A stretch of 64,000 nt of DNA from Flavobacterium sp. ASW18X (GTDB lineage: Bacteria; Bacteroidota; Bacteroidia; Flavobacteriales; Flavobacteriaceae). Made by a program: the position numbers and the translations under genes. The notes below the pieces were generated by a model. That model was not told where the DNA came from, did no database searches, and saw only the letters and a program-made list of their open reading frames with translations. How positions within the stretch are numbered: position 1 is the stretch's first letter; each line of letters opens with the position of its first letter. The stretch spans positions 310,001 through 374,000 of the forward strand of contig NZ_SWKK01000003.1 in assembly GCF_005144745.1 (NCBI RefSeq). Reading direction: 5' to 3'. Below, piece by piece: positions 33,336 through 42,709 of the stretch.

Positions 33336-34166
33336 ATGGATTTAAAAATAGCCATACAGGGAATAAAAGGGAGTAACCATCACAAGGTAGCTAAAGATTA
33401 CTTTGGAGATGCCATTAGTTTGGTAGAGTGCATGTCTTTTGATAAGTTGGTGGCCAGCGTTCTAGATGGTACTGCAGACAAAGCGGTAATGGCCATAGAA
33501 AACTCTATTGCGGGGAGCATAATTCCCAATTACAATTTAGTTTACCATAATAATTTGCACATTATAGGGGAGCAATATCTAAACATTAACCATAATTTAA
33601 TGGTGTTAAAAGGGCAAGATATTTCTAAAATTACAGAAGTGCGATCCCACCCTATGGCTTTGTTACAGTGCATGGATTTTTTAAAGCAGTACGACCATAT
33701 TAAATTGGTAGAAGATGTGGATACGGCAGAAACAGCAAAACAAATCCAAGAAAATCAATTAGCGCATGTAGCCGCAATTGCCCCAGATGTAGCTGCCGAG
33801 TTGTATAATTTAGAAATTATAGCGCCGGCCATACAAACCATAAAAAATAACGCTACGCGTTTTATTATCCTGAAAAAGGAGAACAAAGAATGGCCTAAGG
33901 AAGCAATTAACAAAGCGTCTCTTAGGTTTATTACAGACCATAAAAGAGGTAGTTTGGCAACCGTACTTAATGTGATGAGCGATTGCCATTTAAACCTAAC
34001 TAAAATACAATCCCTACCCGTAATTGAAACCCCTTGGAAGTACGCTTTTTTTGTAGATGTAACTTTTGATGCGTATCAAAATTTTGCTAAAGCGAAAAGT
34101 TTACTAGAAATAATGGCAGAAGATTTTAGGGTATTGGGAGAATATAAAAATGCATTGATAAAATGA
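33336..34166 (+). CDS. pheA: Prephenate dehydratase
   Basis: PheA converts prephenate to phenylpyruvate. The 276-residue protein has the bi-lobed periplasmic-binding-like fold (AIQGIKGSNHHKVAKDYF, AVMAIENSIAGSI), the catalytic region NNATRFIIL and a C-terminal ACT domain (RGSLATVLNVMSDCHLNLTKIQS) that normally binds phenylalanine for feedback. There is no fused chorismate mutase; that activity is on the DAHP synthase gene of the same operon. Confidence 0.95.
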   Translation: MDLKIAIQGIKGSNHHKVAKDYFGDAISLVECMSFDKLVASVLDGTADKAVMAIENSIAGSIIPNYNLVYHNNLHIIGEQYLNINHNLMVLKGQDISKITEVRSHPMALLQCMDFLKQYDHIKLVEDVDTAETAKQIQENQLAHVAAIAPDVAAELYNLEIIAPAIQTIKNNATRFIILKKENKEWPKEAINKASLRFITDHKRGSLATVLNVMSDCHLNLTKIQSLPVIETPWKYAFFVDVTFDAYQNFAKAKSLLEIMAEDFRVLGEYKNALIK

Positions 34167-35305
34167 CAACGGCAGACAGATTAAACTCGGTACAAGAGTA
34201 CTACTTCTCTAGAAAATTAAGAGAGGTGCGTGGTCTTATGGCAGATGGGAAGCCCATAATCAATATGGGCATAGGTAGTCCAGATTTGGCACCTTCGCCT
34301 AAGGTGTTACAAACACTAAGTGCAGCTATTTTAGATGCAGGGGCGCACCAGTATCAGAGTTATCAGGGCTTACCAGAATTACGATTGGCAATTGCCAAAT
34401 TTTATCAAGATAAATTTAATGTATCGGTAGATGCCAATACAGAGGTATTGCCTTTAATGGGGTCTAAAGAAGGGATTATGCACATTAGCATGGCCTTTTT
34501 AAATGTGGGAGATGAGGTGCTTTTGCCCAACCCAGGATATCCCACCTATGGATCGGTTACCAAATTGGTAGAAGCAGTACCAAAAACGTACGATTTAACT
34601 GCGGAGAATGGATGGTTTCCAGATTTGGAAGCGCTGGAGAAAGAAGATTTAAGCAAGGTTAAATTAATGTGGGTGAGTTATCCGCATATGCCAACAGGAG
34701 CAACCGCAACCACCGAGCAAATGCAAGAACTATTGGCATTTGCCAAGCGCAACTCTATTTTATTGGTGAATGACAATCCGTATAGTTTTGTTTTGGCCAA
34801 TAACCCAACAAGTATGTTATCCCTGCCAGGGGCAAAAGAAGTGGCCTTGGAATTAAATTCATTGAGCAAAACTTTTAATATGGCAGGTTGGCGTGTAGGA
34901 ATGCTATTGGGGAATGCTGATTACATTAATGCAGTACTTAAGGTAAAGAGCAATATGGATTCCGGAATGTTCTATGGTATTCAAAAAGGAGCTGTAGCTG
35001 CTTTAGAAAGCGGTAAGGAATGGTTTGAAGCTTTAGACGAGATCTACCAAAAAAGAAGAGCTTTAATCTATCAATTAGCAGATAAATTGGGGTGTACCTA
35101 TGATACCAATGCTGTTGGTATGTTTGTTTGGTGCAAACTACCGGCAGGTGTCAAAGACGCAGAAAGTTTTGTTGATGAGGTGTTGTACGATAGGAATATT
35201 TTTATTGCGCCAGGTACCATTTTTGGAACAAACGGTGAGGGATATATTCGTTTTTCGCTTTGCGTAAAAGAAGAGAAAATACAAGAAGCCATAGAAAGAT
35301 TCTAA
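34163..35305 (+). CDS. Class I/II PLP aminotransferase of the aromatic operon
   Basis: The 380-residue aminotransferase has GIGSPDLAPSPKV, NPGYPTYG, NDNPYSF and the PLP lysine in ELNSLSKTFNMAGWRVG. It overlaps pheA by four bases (ATGA) and precedes tyrA, so it most likely transaminates phenylpyruvate and 4-hydroxyphenylpyruvate. Specificity is inferred from context. Confidence 0.9.
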   Translation: MTTADRLNSVQEYYFSRKLREVRGLMADGKPIINMGIGSPDLAPSPKVLQTLSAAILDAGAHQYQSYQGLPELRLAIAKFYQDKFNVSVDANTEVLPLMGSKEGIMHISMAFLNVGDEVLLPNPGYPTYGSVTKLVEAVPKTYDLTAENGWFPDLEALEKEDLSKVKLMWVSYPHMPTGATATTEQMQELLAFAKRNSILLVNDNPYSFVLANNPTSMLSLPGAKEVALELNSLSKTFNMAGWRVGMLLGNADYINAVLKVKSNMDSGMFYGIQKGAVAALESGKEWFEALDEIYQKRRALIYQLADKLGCTYDTNAVGMFVWCKLPAGVKDAESFVDEVLYDRNIFIAPGTIFGTNGEGYIRFSLCVKEEKIQEAIERF

Positions 35306-35307
35306 AC

Positions 35308-36168
35308 ATGAAAGTAGTTGTAGTTGGCATTGGTTTAATTGGAGGCTCTTTCGCAAAAGACATTCGGGAAACGCATCCAGAAGTACGCATAGAGGGTATA
35401 GAAGCAAATACTTCGCATATAGAAGAAGCTATCAATTTGGGTTTAATAGATGCGGCTACCACCTATAAGGGTTTAGCAGATGCAGATGTGGTAATTGTAG
35501 CTATTCCAGTAACAGTTTTGGCTAAAGAGTTACCCATCATCCTAGACTATGTTGGGGAAGAAACAGTGGTGATTGATGCTGGTTCTACCAAAGCACAAAT
35601 TTGTAAGGTTGTAGCGGAACATCCAAAACGTAGAAATTATTTGGCTTGCCATCCTATAGCAGGTACCGAGTATTCTGGGCCATCTGCAGCAATCAGTGGA
35701 TTATACAATGGCAAAACCAATATTATCTGTGAGGTAGAGCAGACCGCATTTAAGTTACAAGAAAAGGCTTTGGCCTTATTTGAAAAATTAGGCATGAGAA
35801 TACGGTACATGAATCCGGATAATCATGATAAACATATAGCTTATGTATCTCATCTGTCACACATTAGTTCCTTTATGTTAGGAAAGACGGTTATTGAGAA
35901 AGAAAAAAATGAGCGTGATATTTTTGACATGGCTGGGAGTGGATTTGAGAGTACGGTGCGGTTAGCCAAAAGTTCCCCTGCAATGTGGGCACCAATTTTT
36001 GAGCAAAACAAAGCAAATGTGTTAGAAACATTAACCGAGTACATTAATAACTTGGAATCCTTTAAAAAAATGATGGAGGATGATGATTTTGATGGACTTT
36101 ATAAAGAAATGAACAATACCAATAGAATAAAACAAATATTAAACGGAATACCACTTACTAAAAAATAG
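35308..36168 (+). CDS. tyrA: Prephenate dehydrogenase
   Basis: TyrA oxidatively decarboxylates prephenate to 4-hydroxyphenylpyruvate. The 286-residue protein has the NAD motif VVVGIGLIGGSFAKD, CHPIAGTEYSGP and the HDKHIAYVSHLSHI active-site helix. ATG 35308 is 2 bases after the preceding stop; the in-frame codons upstream are inside the aminotransferase gene. No ACT domain is seen. Confidence 0.95.
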   Translation: MKVVVVGIGLIGGSFAKDIRETHPEVRIEGIEANTSHIEEAINLGLIDAATTYKGLADADVVIVAIPVTVLAKELPIILDYVGEETVVIDAGSTKAQICKVVAEHPKRRNYLACHPIAGTEYSGPSAAISGLYNGKTNIICEVEQTAFKLQEKALALFEKLGMRIRYMNPDNHDKHIAYVSHLSHISSFMLGKTVIEKEKNERDIFDMAGSGFESTVRLAKSSPAMWAPIFEQNKANVLETLTEYINNLESFKKMMEDDDFDGLYKEMNNTNRIKQILNGIPLTKK

Positions 36169-36179
36169 AGATTAGGATT

Positions 36180-37262
36180 ATGGAAAATTCAAAAGAGATG
36201 AGGAAATGGTTGGATGATATGGCGTTGCCACATCCCTTAGTAGTTGCAGGACCATGTAGCGCAGAAACCGAAGAGCAGGTGCTTAAAATTGCACACCAGC
36301 TTAAAGATACGGATGTAAATTATTACCGTGCCGGTATATGGAAACCAAGAACAAGACCAGGAAATTTTGAAGGAGTAGGCGCTATTGGACTAAAGTGGTT
36401 GCAAAAAGTAAAAGAAGAGACAGGTTTAAAAACCGCTACGGAGGTTGCCAATAAAGCACACGTAGATTTGGCTTTGGAGCATGATGTAGATATGCTGTGG
36501 ATTGGTGCACGTTCTACGGTGAGTCCTTTTATAATGCAAGAGTTGGCAGATGCCTTAAAAGGAACAGATAAAATAGTCTTGGTAAAGAATCCTGTGAACC
36601 CAGATTTAGCCTTGTGGTTAGGTGGTATAGAGCGTTTGCATACGGCAGGGATTAAAAAATTAGGAGCCATCCATAGAGGGTTCTCTACCTATGAGAAGAC
36701 CAAGTATAGAAATATACCAGAATGGCAAATGGCTATTGAATTCCAGAATAGATTTCCAGATTTACCTTTAATCAATGATCCATCGCATATTACAGGTAAG
36801 AGAGATATGATTTTTGATGTTTCTCAGACGGCTTTAGATTTAAATTTTGATGGTTTGATGATTGAAACACACCATGATCCAGATAATGCATGGAGTGATG
36901 CCGCTCAACAAGTTACTCCAGAAAAATTGGTTCAAATTATGAGGGATTTAAAGATCAGAAAAGAGAGTGATTCAGAGGCGGAATATAATGCGCAATTGAG
37001 TAACCTTAGAGCACAGATTGATGTGATAGACAACCAGTTGATTGAGACTTTAGGTAAAAGAATGAAGGTTTCTGATAGTATCGGTGAGCTTAAAAAACAG
37101 AAGAATGTTGCTGTTCTTCAATCGAACAGATGGAATCAAATTTTAGGTGCAATGATTTTAGAAGGGGAAAGCAAAGGCTTAAGTGAAGAGTTTGTGCTTC
37201 GTATGTTCAAAGCTATCCACCAAGAATCTATCAATCACCAAGAAAAGATAGTAAACGGTTAA
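36180..37262 (+). CDS. Bifunctional 3-deoxy-7-phosphoheptulonate synthase / chorismate mutase (type II)
   Basis: The 360-residue protein joins the first enzyme of the shikimate pathway with chorismate mutase. Residues about 15-260 are a KdsA-like DAHP synthase (VVAGPCSAETEEQ, RAGIWKPRTRPGNFEG, INDPSHITGKRD); residues about 275-360 are an AroQ helical mutase (LRAQIDVIDNQLIETLGKRMKVSDSIGELKKQ). The mutase supplies prephenate to the pheA and tyrA products of the same operon. Confidence 0.95.
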   Translation: MENSKEMRKWLDDMALPHPLVVAGPCSAETEEQVLKIAHQLKDTDVNYYRAGIWKPRTRPGNFEGVGAIGLKWLQKVKEETGLKTATEVANKAHVDLALEHDVDMLWIGARSTVSPFIMQELADALKGTDKIVLVKNPVNPDLALWLGGIERLHTAGIKKLGAIHRGFSTYEKTKYRNIPEWQMAIEFQNRFPDLPLINDPSHITGKRDMIFDVSQTALDLNFDGLMIETHHDPDNAWSDAAQQVTPEKLVQIMRDLKIRKESDSEAEYNAQLSNLRAQIDVIDNQLIETLGKRMKVSDSIGELKKQKNVAVLQSNRWNQILGAMILEGESKGLSEEFVLRMFKAIHQESINHQEKIVNG

Positions 37263-37287
37263 GAGTAACATAACTTTATAAATACAA

Positions 37288-37315
37288 AACATCCGTAATA
37301 TGCGGATGTTTTTTT
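37288..37315 (+). terminator. Terminator of the aromatic operon
   Basis: AACATCCG and CGGATGTT form an 8-bp stem with a 7-base loop and a T tract. Confidence 0.9.
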
Positions 37316-37416
37316 ATGTTTGACCTTTAAAAATGTAAGAAAAAAGTTACATTCCTATAAAATTCTAAATAATAGCCAGTTAGAGGTATAATCAACCATT
37401 TTAATCTATCAAAAAT

Positions 37417-39507
37417 ATGAAGAAACTAGTATCGCTTACCTTCTTGTTAATAGTATCAATTGCCATGAGGGCTCAGTCTTATATTGGCTATTTAACAGAC
37501 AATTACAGTGGGGTAAACAGTGTAATTTCTAACCCTGCAAACATAGCAGATTCACGATTTAAAACAGATATCAATTTAATAGGCGCTAGCGGTTTTTTGG
37601 CTAATGATTATGTGGGAGTAGGGTTTTCAGATTTGGTTTCCAGCGATTTTGATTATGATACAGATGCGTTATTGACGCTTTCTGATAACAATAACTTTTC
37701 TGGTAATGCAGATGTATTAGGTCCGTCATTTATGTTCAATGTTGGTAAAAAATCTTCTATCGCCATATTTACCAGAGCAAGAAGTTTTGTGACGGGTAAT
37801 GAATTTAATGGGGAAAGTATTGACGACTTGGATGATAGTATTGATGAAAGTCAAGATTTTTTGGTAAACGAAGGTGATTTTTTTGCCGCTGGTCATGGTT
37901 GGGCAGAAGTTGGCATTACATATGCCCAAGAGTTGATGAATAAAGAAGAACATTTTTTAAAAGGTGGTCTATCAATAAAATATTTAAAAGGATTTGGAAA
38001 CGCATATGTAACTGGTAGAAATGTTACCATTGATTATGATGCGGATGGCGCTACATTACCAGATAATTCTACTATCGGAACTTTAGAATCTACAGGAGAT
38101 TTGATTTATGGGCGTGCTGACCAGTACGATGTTGAAGATTACGATTATGAGGTGCCAGATGCCAATGGATTAGGGTTTGACCTTGGTTTTGTTTATGAGT
38201 GGAGACCAGATTATCAAGATTACGTGGTGACAGATGCTGACGGAGAAAAAACCGTCATGAAAGATAAAAATAAGTACAAACTAAAATTTGGTTTGTCACT
38301 TACAGATGTTGGTGCTGTAAACTATAAGGGTAGCTTGGTAGATTCTTACAATATAAATAATACCATTACCCAAGATGATTATGATAATATTGAGGATTCT
38401 GATGATTTACAAAACTTATACACGTTTACACAAACTACAGAAGATTTAAAAGCAGGTTTGCCAACAGCCTTACATTTTAATGCAGATTGGAATATTAAAA
38501 ATCATTTTTATCTAAACTTCAATACTGATATTTCCATGCGTTCTGCAGGGGAAAATAATTTGCGAACTGCAAACGTATTTTCATTGACTCCACGTTTTGA
38601 GAGCAAGTGGTTTAGTTTTTATTTGCCAGTAAGCAATTATCAATACAGTGGTTTACAGGTTGGTGCAGGCTTGCGTGCCGGTCCCCTTTATCTTGGGTCG
38701 GGTTCTTTGATTTCTACCTTTACAAAGAATGAAATACAAGGAGCAGATGTGTATGCTGGATTAAAAATTCCAGTGTATTATGGTCAACCCAAAGATTCAG
38801 ATGGTGATGGTATTCCAAATAAAGAAGATGGTTGTCCAAAAAAGGCAGGTCCAGTAGAAAATAACGGTTGTCCATGGGGAGATACCGATGGTGATTCTGT
38901 TTTAGATAATGAGGATCAATGCCCTGAGCAGGCAGGTCCTGTAGAAAATAAGGGCTGTCCTTGGGTAGATACCGATGGTGATACGTTGTTAGATAATGAA
39001 GATCAATGTATAGATATAGCCGGACCGGTAGAGAATAATGGTTGTCCTTGGCCAGATAGTGACGGAGATTCAGTTTTTGATAAAGACGATAAATGTCTTG
39101 ATGAAATGGGTACGGTAGCCAATAACGGTTGTCCAGAACCGGTGGTTACGGCTGAGGTTCAAAAGTCTTTGAACGAGTATGCAAAAACTATCTTGTTTAA
39201 TACAGGTAAATCAACATTAAAAGATGAGTCAACACCTTTATTGGTAGATATCATAGGTATTTTAAATGAATACCCTAATGCAAATTTCACCATTGAGGGG
39301 CACACGGATAGCATAGGTTCAGAGGCTACCAATCAAAAATTATCTGAGAAGAGAGCGCAAGCTGTGTTACAATTTTTAATAGATGGTGGTATTTCTCCAG
39401 CAAGGTTAACTGCTATTGGCTATGGGGAGAGTAAGCCAATTGCCACCAATATGTATAAGGATGGTAGAAAGAAAAATAGACGTGTGGAGATTAACTTGGC
39501 CCAATAG
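37417..39507 (+). CDS. OmpA family protein with DUF5723-like barrel and thrombospondin-type-3 repeats
   Basis: The 696-residue protein has a signal peptide (about 1-19), a long beta-barrel region resembling DUF5723 (YIGYLTDNYSGVNSVISNPANIADSRFKTDINL), four calcium-binding TSP3-type repeats (DSDGDGIPNKEDGCP and variants, about 470-590) and a C-terminal OmpA peptidoglycan-binding domain (TIEGHTDSIGSEATNQKLSEKRA, RRVEINLAQ). It probably anchors the outer membrane to the cell wall. It is flanked by terminators and transcribed alone. Confidence 0.9.
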   Translation: MKKLVSLTFLLIVSIAMRAQSYIGYLTDNYSGVNSVISNPANIADSRFKTDINLIGASGFLANDYVGVGFSDLVSSDFDYDTDALLTLSDNNNFSGNADVLGPSFMFNVGKKSSIAIFTRARSFVTGNEFNGESIDDLDDSIDESQDFLVNEGDFFAAGHGWAEVGITYAQELMNKEEHFLKGGLSIKYLKGFGNAYVTGRNVTIDYDADGATLPDNSTIGTLESTGDLIYGRADQYDVEDYDYEVPDANGLGFDLGFVYEWRPDYQDYVVTDADGEKTVMKDKNKYKLKFGLSLTDVGAVNYKGSLVDSYNINNTITQDDYDNIEDSDDLQNLYTFTQTTEDLKAGLPTALHFNADWNIKNHFYLNFNTDISMRSAGENNLRTANVFSLTPRFESKWFSFYLPVSNYQYSGLQVGAGLRAGPLYLGSGSLISTFTKNEIQGADVYAGLKIPVYYGQPKDSDGDGIPNKEDGCPKKAGPVENNGCPWGDTDGDSVLDNEDQCPEQAGPVENKGCPWVDTDGDTLLDNEDQCIDIAGPVENNGCPWPDSDGDSVFDKDDKCLDEMGTVANNGCPEPVVTAEVQKSLNEYAKTILFNTGKSTLKDESTPLLVDIIGILNEYPNANFTIEGHTDSIGSEATNQKLSEKRAQAVLQFLIDGGISPARLTAIGYGESKPIATNMYKDGRKKNRRVEINLAQ

Positions 39508-39523
39508 TCAAAGTATTTAAAAT

Positions 39524-39553
39524 AAAAAGCCCGGTAAATCCCGGGCTTTTTTT
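39524..39553 (+). terminator. Terminator after the OmpA-family gene
   Basis: AAAGCCCGG and CCGGGCTTT form the stem, loop TAAATC, followed by T. Confidence 0.92.
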
Positions 39554-39622
39554 ATATACAACTGTAACAATGACAAAAGTTTAGCATCTTTAAGGATAAA
39601 TAGGGAAAAAATCCAATCAATC

Positions 39623-40297
39623 ATGAGAAAAATAATTACACTAGTTTGCATTGCGCTAAGTTTTACAGGTCTTGCCCAACGTATGATAGAAAGTGAGGTG
39701 GGGGAGTTTGACGAAATCAAAGTATTTGATTTGATAGAAGTAAACTTGATACAATCTGATGAGGATAAGATTATTATTAAAGGTAAAAACGTAGAAGATA
39801 TTACCTGGACCAATAGAAATGGAGTGCTAAAGCTTCGCATGCAATTGGACAAAAAGTTTAGGGGAGAAGACACTTTTATAGAGGTGTACTACAAAGATAT
39901 AGATGTTATAGATGGTAATGAAGGTGCTAGAATAGTTTGTAATGAACTGGTGAGTCAAAACAAATTAGAGGTGCGTGTGCAAGAAGGCGCTAAAATTACC
40001 ATTGGTATGGAAGTCAATTATGTAGAAATGCGCGCGGTTACTGGCGGTATTATTGAGGCCTCTGGCTTAGCAGAAAGTCAGTCCATTGTCCTAAATACAG
40101 GTGGTATTTTTGAAGGGAGAGAGCTGCGCACAGCAGATACAGACATAAAAATTTCTGCAGGTGGAGAAGCAGAGTTGTTTGCATCAGAAAGTGTTGCTAT
40201 AAATGTGCGTGCTGGCGGGGATGTAGATGTGTACGGTAATCCTAAAAAAGTTAATAAAAAAACACTTGTAGGTGGTAGAATCCGTTTTGTGGACTAA
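39623..40297 (+). CDS. Head-GIN domain (DUF2807) protein
   Basis: The 224-residue protein has a signal peptide (MRKIITLVCIALSFTGLAQ) and a DUF2807 domain (FDEIKVFDLIEVNLIQSDEDKIIIKGKN) that continues as short beta repeats rich in Gly and Val. It has no lipobox, unlike the paralogue at 27970. Function is unknown; it is likely periplasmic or outer-membrane associated. Confidence 0.85.
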   Translation: MRKIITLVCIALSFTGLAQRMIESEVGEFDEIKVFDLIEVNLIQSDEDKIIIKGKNVEDITWTNRNGVLKLRMQLDKKFRGEDTFIEVYYKDIDVIDGNEGARIVCNELVSQNKLEVRVQEGAKITIGMEVNYVEMRAVTGGIIEASGLAESQSIVLNTGGIFEGRELRTADTDIKISAGGEAELFASESVAINVRAGGDVDVYGNPKKVNKKTLVGGRIRFVD

Positions 40298-40314
40298 CAC
40301 AAATAGGTACGAAT

Positions 40315-40352
40315 AAAAAAGACTCCCCAAGGTTGCCTTGGGGAGTCTTTTT
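40315..40352. terminator. Bidirectional terminator between convergent genes
   Basis: GACTCCCCAAGG and CCTTGGGGAGTC form a perfect 12-bp stem with a 3-base loop, with A and T runs on both sides, serving the genes at 39623 (+) and 40371 (-). Confidence 0.95.
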
Positions 40353-40370
40353 CAATATCAGGTTTTAGGA

Positions 40371-40814
40371 TTAACCTTTTTTAAAGATGTAACGGGTAAT
40401 AAAAATACCTTGACCATCACCTTTACCACCTTCACTTTCAACGGCACTTATCACATGTTCTAAGGTCCATCCTTCCGCAATCATATCATTAATCATAGAA
40501 GTGATTAGAGCATCGTTCGCTGCAATGTTTTGAAAACGAATACCACCAATATTATAGAAGTTTAATAGCTTGGTTTCTGCAAAATTCTTAACACGAATTT
40601 CATCTCTTTTAGATTTGTTCCTGGTATTGTCCTCTTCTGTTTGTATAGAAGTAAATTCTTTGTAATCCTTGTCTTCTAGGGCGTTAATTATTCTGGATCT
40701 ACCCAAACCGTTGGGTACAATAGATTCTACACTGGTAACTACTTTGTACTGTTGTGCAAAAGCGCTTAATGTGCTTACTAATGCAAATGCGATAAAAAAT
40801 ACTAGTTTTTTCAT
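40371..40814 (-). CDS. Secreted protein of unknown function
   Basis: The 147-residue product has a clear signal peptide (MKKLVFFIAFALVSTLSAFAQ). The mature part is short, mixed alpha/beta and contains SIVPNGLGRSRI and GWTLEHVISAVESEGG. I do not recognise the family. Confidence 0.8.
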   Translation of the reverse strand: MKKLVFFIAFALVSTLSAFAQQYKVVTSVESIVPNGLGRSRIINALEDKDYKEFTSIQTEEDNTRNKSKRDEIRVKNFAETKLLNFYNIGGIRFQNIAANDALITSMINDMIAEGWTLEHVISAVESEGGKGDGQGIFITRYIFKKG

Positions 40815-40915
40815 GTTGATATGTTTTGATGATTAATATTGATGCTTATTGCAACGGGTAATCCTCAATAAAATTGTTTCTTTGTTCTTTAATAAAAAGT
40901 TACGATTACAATTGT

Positions 40916-41869
40916 ATGGAGGGCATCGTTTATAAATCTACCGGAAGTTGGTATACCGTAAAAACCGCAGAGGGTATTTTTTATGAATGTAGGATTAAGG
41001 GTAAGTTTCGTATCAAAGGGATTAAAAGTACCAATCCTATTGCCGTTGGGGACCGCGTCCATTTCAAACTAGAAAATAAGGGGGACGAAACCGTTGGGGT
41101 AATTCATAAAATTGAAGAGCGTCAGAATTATATCATTAGAAAATCTGTAAATCTATCTAAACAAGTACACATTATTGCGGCCAATTTAGATCAGGTTTTT
41201 TTAATGGTGACTTTGAATAATCCTACTACGTTCTCTAGTTTTATAGACCGATTTTTAGTGACCGCTGAGGCATATGATATTCCAGCAGTGTTGCTCTTTA
41301 ATAAAGCAGATACCTACGCTATAGAAGAGCGGGCAGAGATAGCATACCTAATGGAACTATACAAAAACATAGGTTACAAGGTTTTAGAAATTTCTGCTAA
41401 GGAAGGCAAGAATGTAGATTTGGTAAAAGCTATGATGGTAGATAAAGTAAGCATGTTCTCTGGGCATTCTGGAGTTGGTAAATCTACACTAGTAAATGCC
41501 TTAGAACCAGGTATGCAATTAAAAACAGCAGAAATATCTGAACAGCATTTACAAGGCCAACACACCACCACTTTTGCAGAGATGTACGACTTATCTTTTG
41601 GGGCAAGCATTATAGATACGCCAGGAATAAGAGGGTTTGGTATTGTAGAAATGGAAAAGGATGAAATAGGAGACTATTTTCCCGAATTTTTTGCTTTAAA
41701 ATCCGAATGTAAGTTTAATAATTGTTTGCACTTAGATGAGCCTAAATGTGCCGTGAAAGAAGCTTTGGATAAGGATGAAGTTTCTTGGAGCAGGTATCGT
41801 AGTTATGTACAAATGCTTACTGAAGATTTAGACGAAAACTATCGGGTAGATATTTATAAAGATAAATAA
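40916..41869 (+). CDS. rsgA: Ribosome small subunit-dependent GTPase A
   Basis: RsgA assists late 30S maturation. The 317-residue protein has an OB-fold start (GIVYKSTGSWYTV), a circularly permuted GTPase with NKAD (G4) before GHSGVGKSTL (G1) and DTPGIRGFG (G3), and a C-terminal zinc-binding ECKFNNCLHLDEPKCAV. The upstream codons from 40874 are not conserved; ATG 40916 is chosen. A near-consensus -7 element TACAATTG (40907-40914) ends just before it. Confidence 0.96.
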   Translation: MEGIVYKSTGSWYTVKTAEGIFYECRIKGKFRIKGIKSTNPIAVGDRVHFKLENKGDETVGVIHKIEERQNYIIRKSVNLSKQVHIIAANLDQVFLMVTLNNPTTFSSFIDRFLVTAEAYDIPAVLLFNKADTYAIEERAEIAYLMELYKNIGYKVLEISAKEGKNVDLVKAMMVDKVSMFSGHSGVGKSTLVNALEPGMQLKTAEISEQHLQGQHTTTFAEMYDLSFGASIIDTPGIRGFGIVEMEKDEIGDYFPEFFALKSECKFNNCLHLDEPKCAVKEALDKDEVSWSRYRSYVQMLTEDLDENYRVDIYKDK

Positions 41870-42321
41870 TGAAAACTGTTGTACAGCGTGTTTCTAAAGC
41901 TTCAGTAACAGTAGAAGAACAAGTTATTTCTAAAATTGGGCATGGGGTGCTGGTTTTGGTGGGTATTACGGAAGATGATACCCAAGAAGATATAGCCTGG
42001 CTATGCAGAAAAATAGTAAATCTTCGCATTTTTAATGACGCTGACGGTGTCATGAATGTGTCTTTGAAGGATAGCAAAGGGGATGCCATTGTAGTTAGTC
42101 AGTTTACCTTGCAAGCCAGTACTAAAAAAGGAAATAGGCCCACTTATATAAAAGCTGCAAAGCCAGATATTGCGGTTCCTTTGTACGAGGCTTTTGTACA
42201 CCAATTTGAGCAAGAATTAGAAAAAAAAGTAGGTACAGGTATCTTTGGTGCAGATATGAAAGTGGAATTGCTTAATGACGGGCCCGTAACTATAATTATT
42301 GATTCTAAAAATAGGGAGTAA
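41869..42321 (+). CDS. dtd: D-aminoacyl-tRNA deacylase
   Basis: DTD removes D-amino acids from mischarged tRNA. The 150-residue protein has the active-site motifs SQFTL and NDGPVT (usual form NxGPVT). It overlaps rsgA by one base (TAATG) and is followed by the MazG-like gene. Confidence 0.96.
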   Translation: MKTVVQRVSKASVTVEEQVISKIGHGVLVLVGITEDDTQEDIAWLCRKIVNLRIFNDADGVMNVSLKDSKGDAIVVSQFTLQASTKKGNRPTYIKAAKPDIAVPLYEAFVHQFEQELEKKVGTGIFGADMKVELLNDGPVTIIIDSKNRE

Positions 42322-42338
42322 GTAAACTTAGACAAACT

Positions 42339-42665
42339 ATGAACATACAAGACGCACAACAAGCCGTAGACGAGTGGATAAAAAACCATGGAGTCCGTTA
42401 TTTTAATGAACTAACCAACATGGCGCAACTTACAGAAGAAGTTGGAGAGGTAGCTCGTATTATTGCGCGCAGGTATGGAGAACAGAGCGAAAAAGAATCG
42501 GACAAAAACAAAGATTTAGGAGAAGAGCTTGCAGATGTAGTCTTTGTAGTTTTGTGTTTGGCGAACCAAACAGGAGTGAATTTACAACAAGCTTTTGAAA
42601 AAAAGTTGGATTTGAAAACCCAGCGGGATCATGACCGCCATCACAACAATGAAAAGCTTAAATAA
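42339..42665 (+). CDS. MazG-like nucleotide pyrophosphohydrolase
   Basis: The 108-residue protein carries the metal-binding EEVGEVARI and DLGEELADVVFVVLCLA motifs of the all-alpha NTP pyrophosphatases. It probably cleaves a non-canonical or excess nucleoside triphosphate. It is the third gene of the rsgA-dtd unit. Confidence 0.9.
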   Translation: MNIQDAQQAVDEWIKNHGVRYFNELTNMAQLTEEVGEVARIIARRYGEQSEKESDKNKDLGEELADVVFVVLCLANQTGVNLQQAFEKKLDLKTQRDHDRHHNNEKLK

Positions 42666-42668
42666 GAC

Positions 42669-42676
42669 TATCTTTG
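42669..42676 (+). promoter_or_regulatory. Promoter -7 element of aroA
   Basis: TATCTTTG, a perfect TAnnTTTG, lies 33 bases before the aroA start. It allows aroA to be expressed apart from the rsgA unit. Confidence 0.55.
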
Positions 42677-42709
42677 TTTCTTAGCTCTTGTGAATAAAAA
42701 TCAATAAGA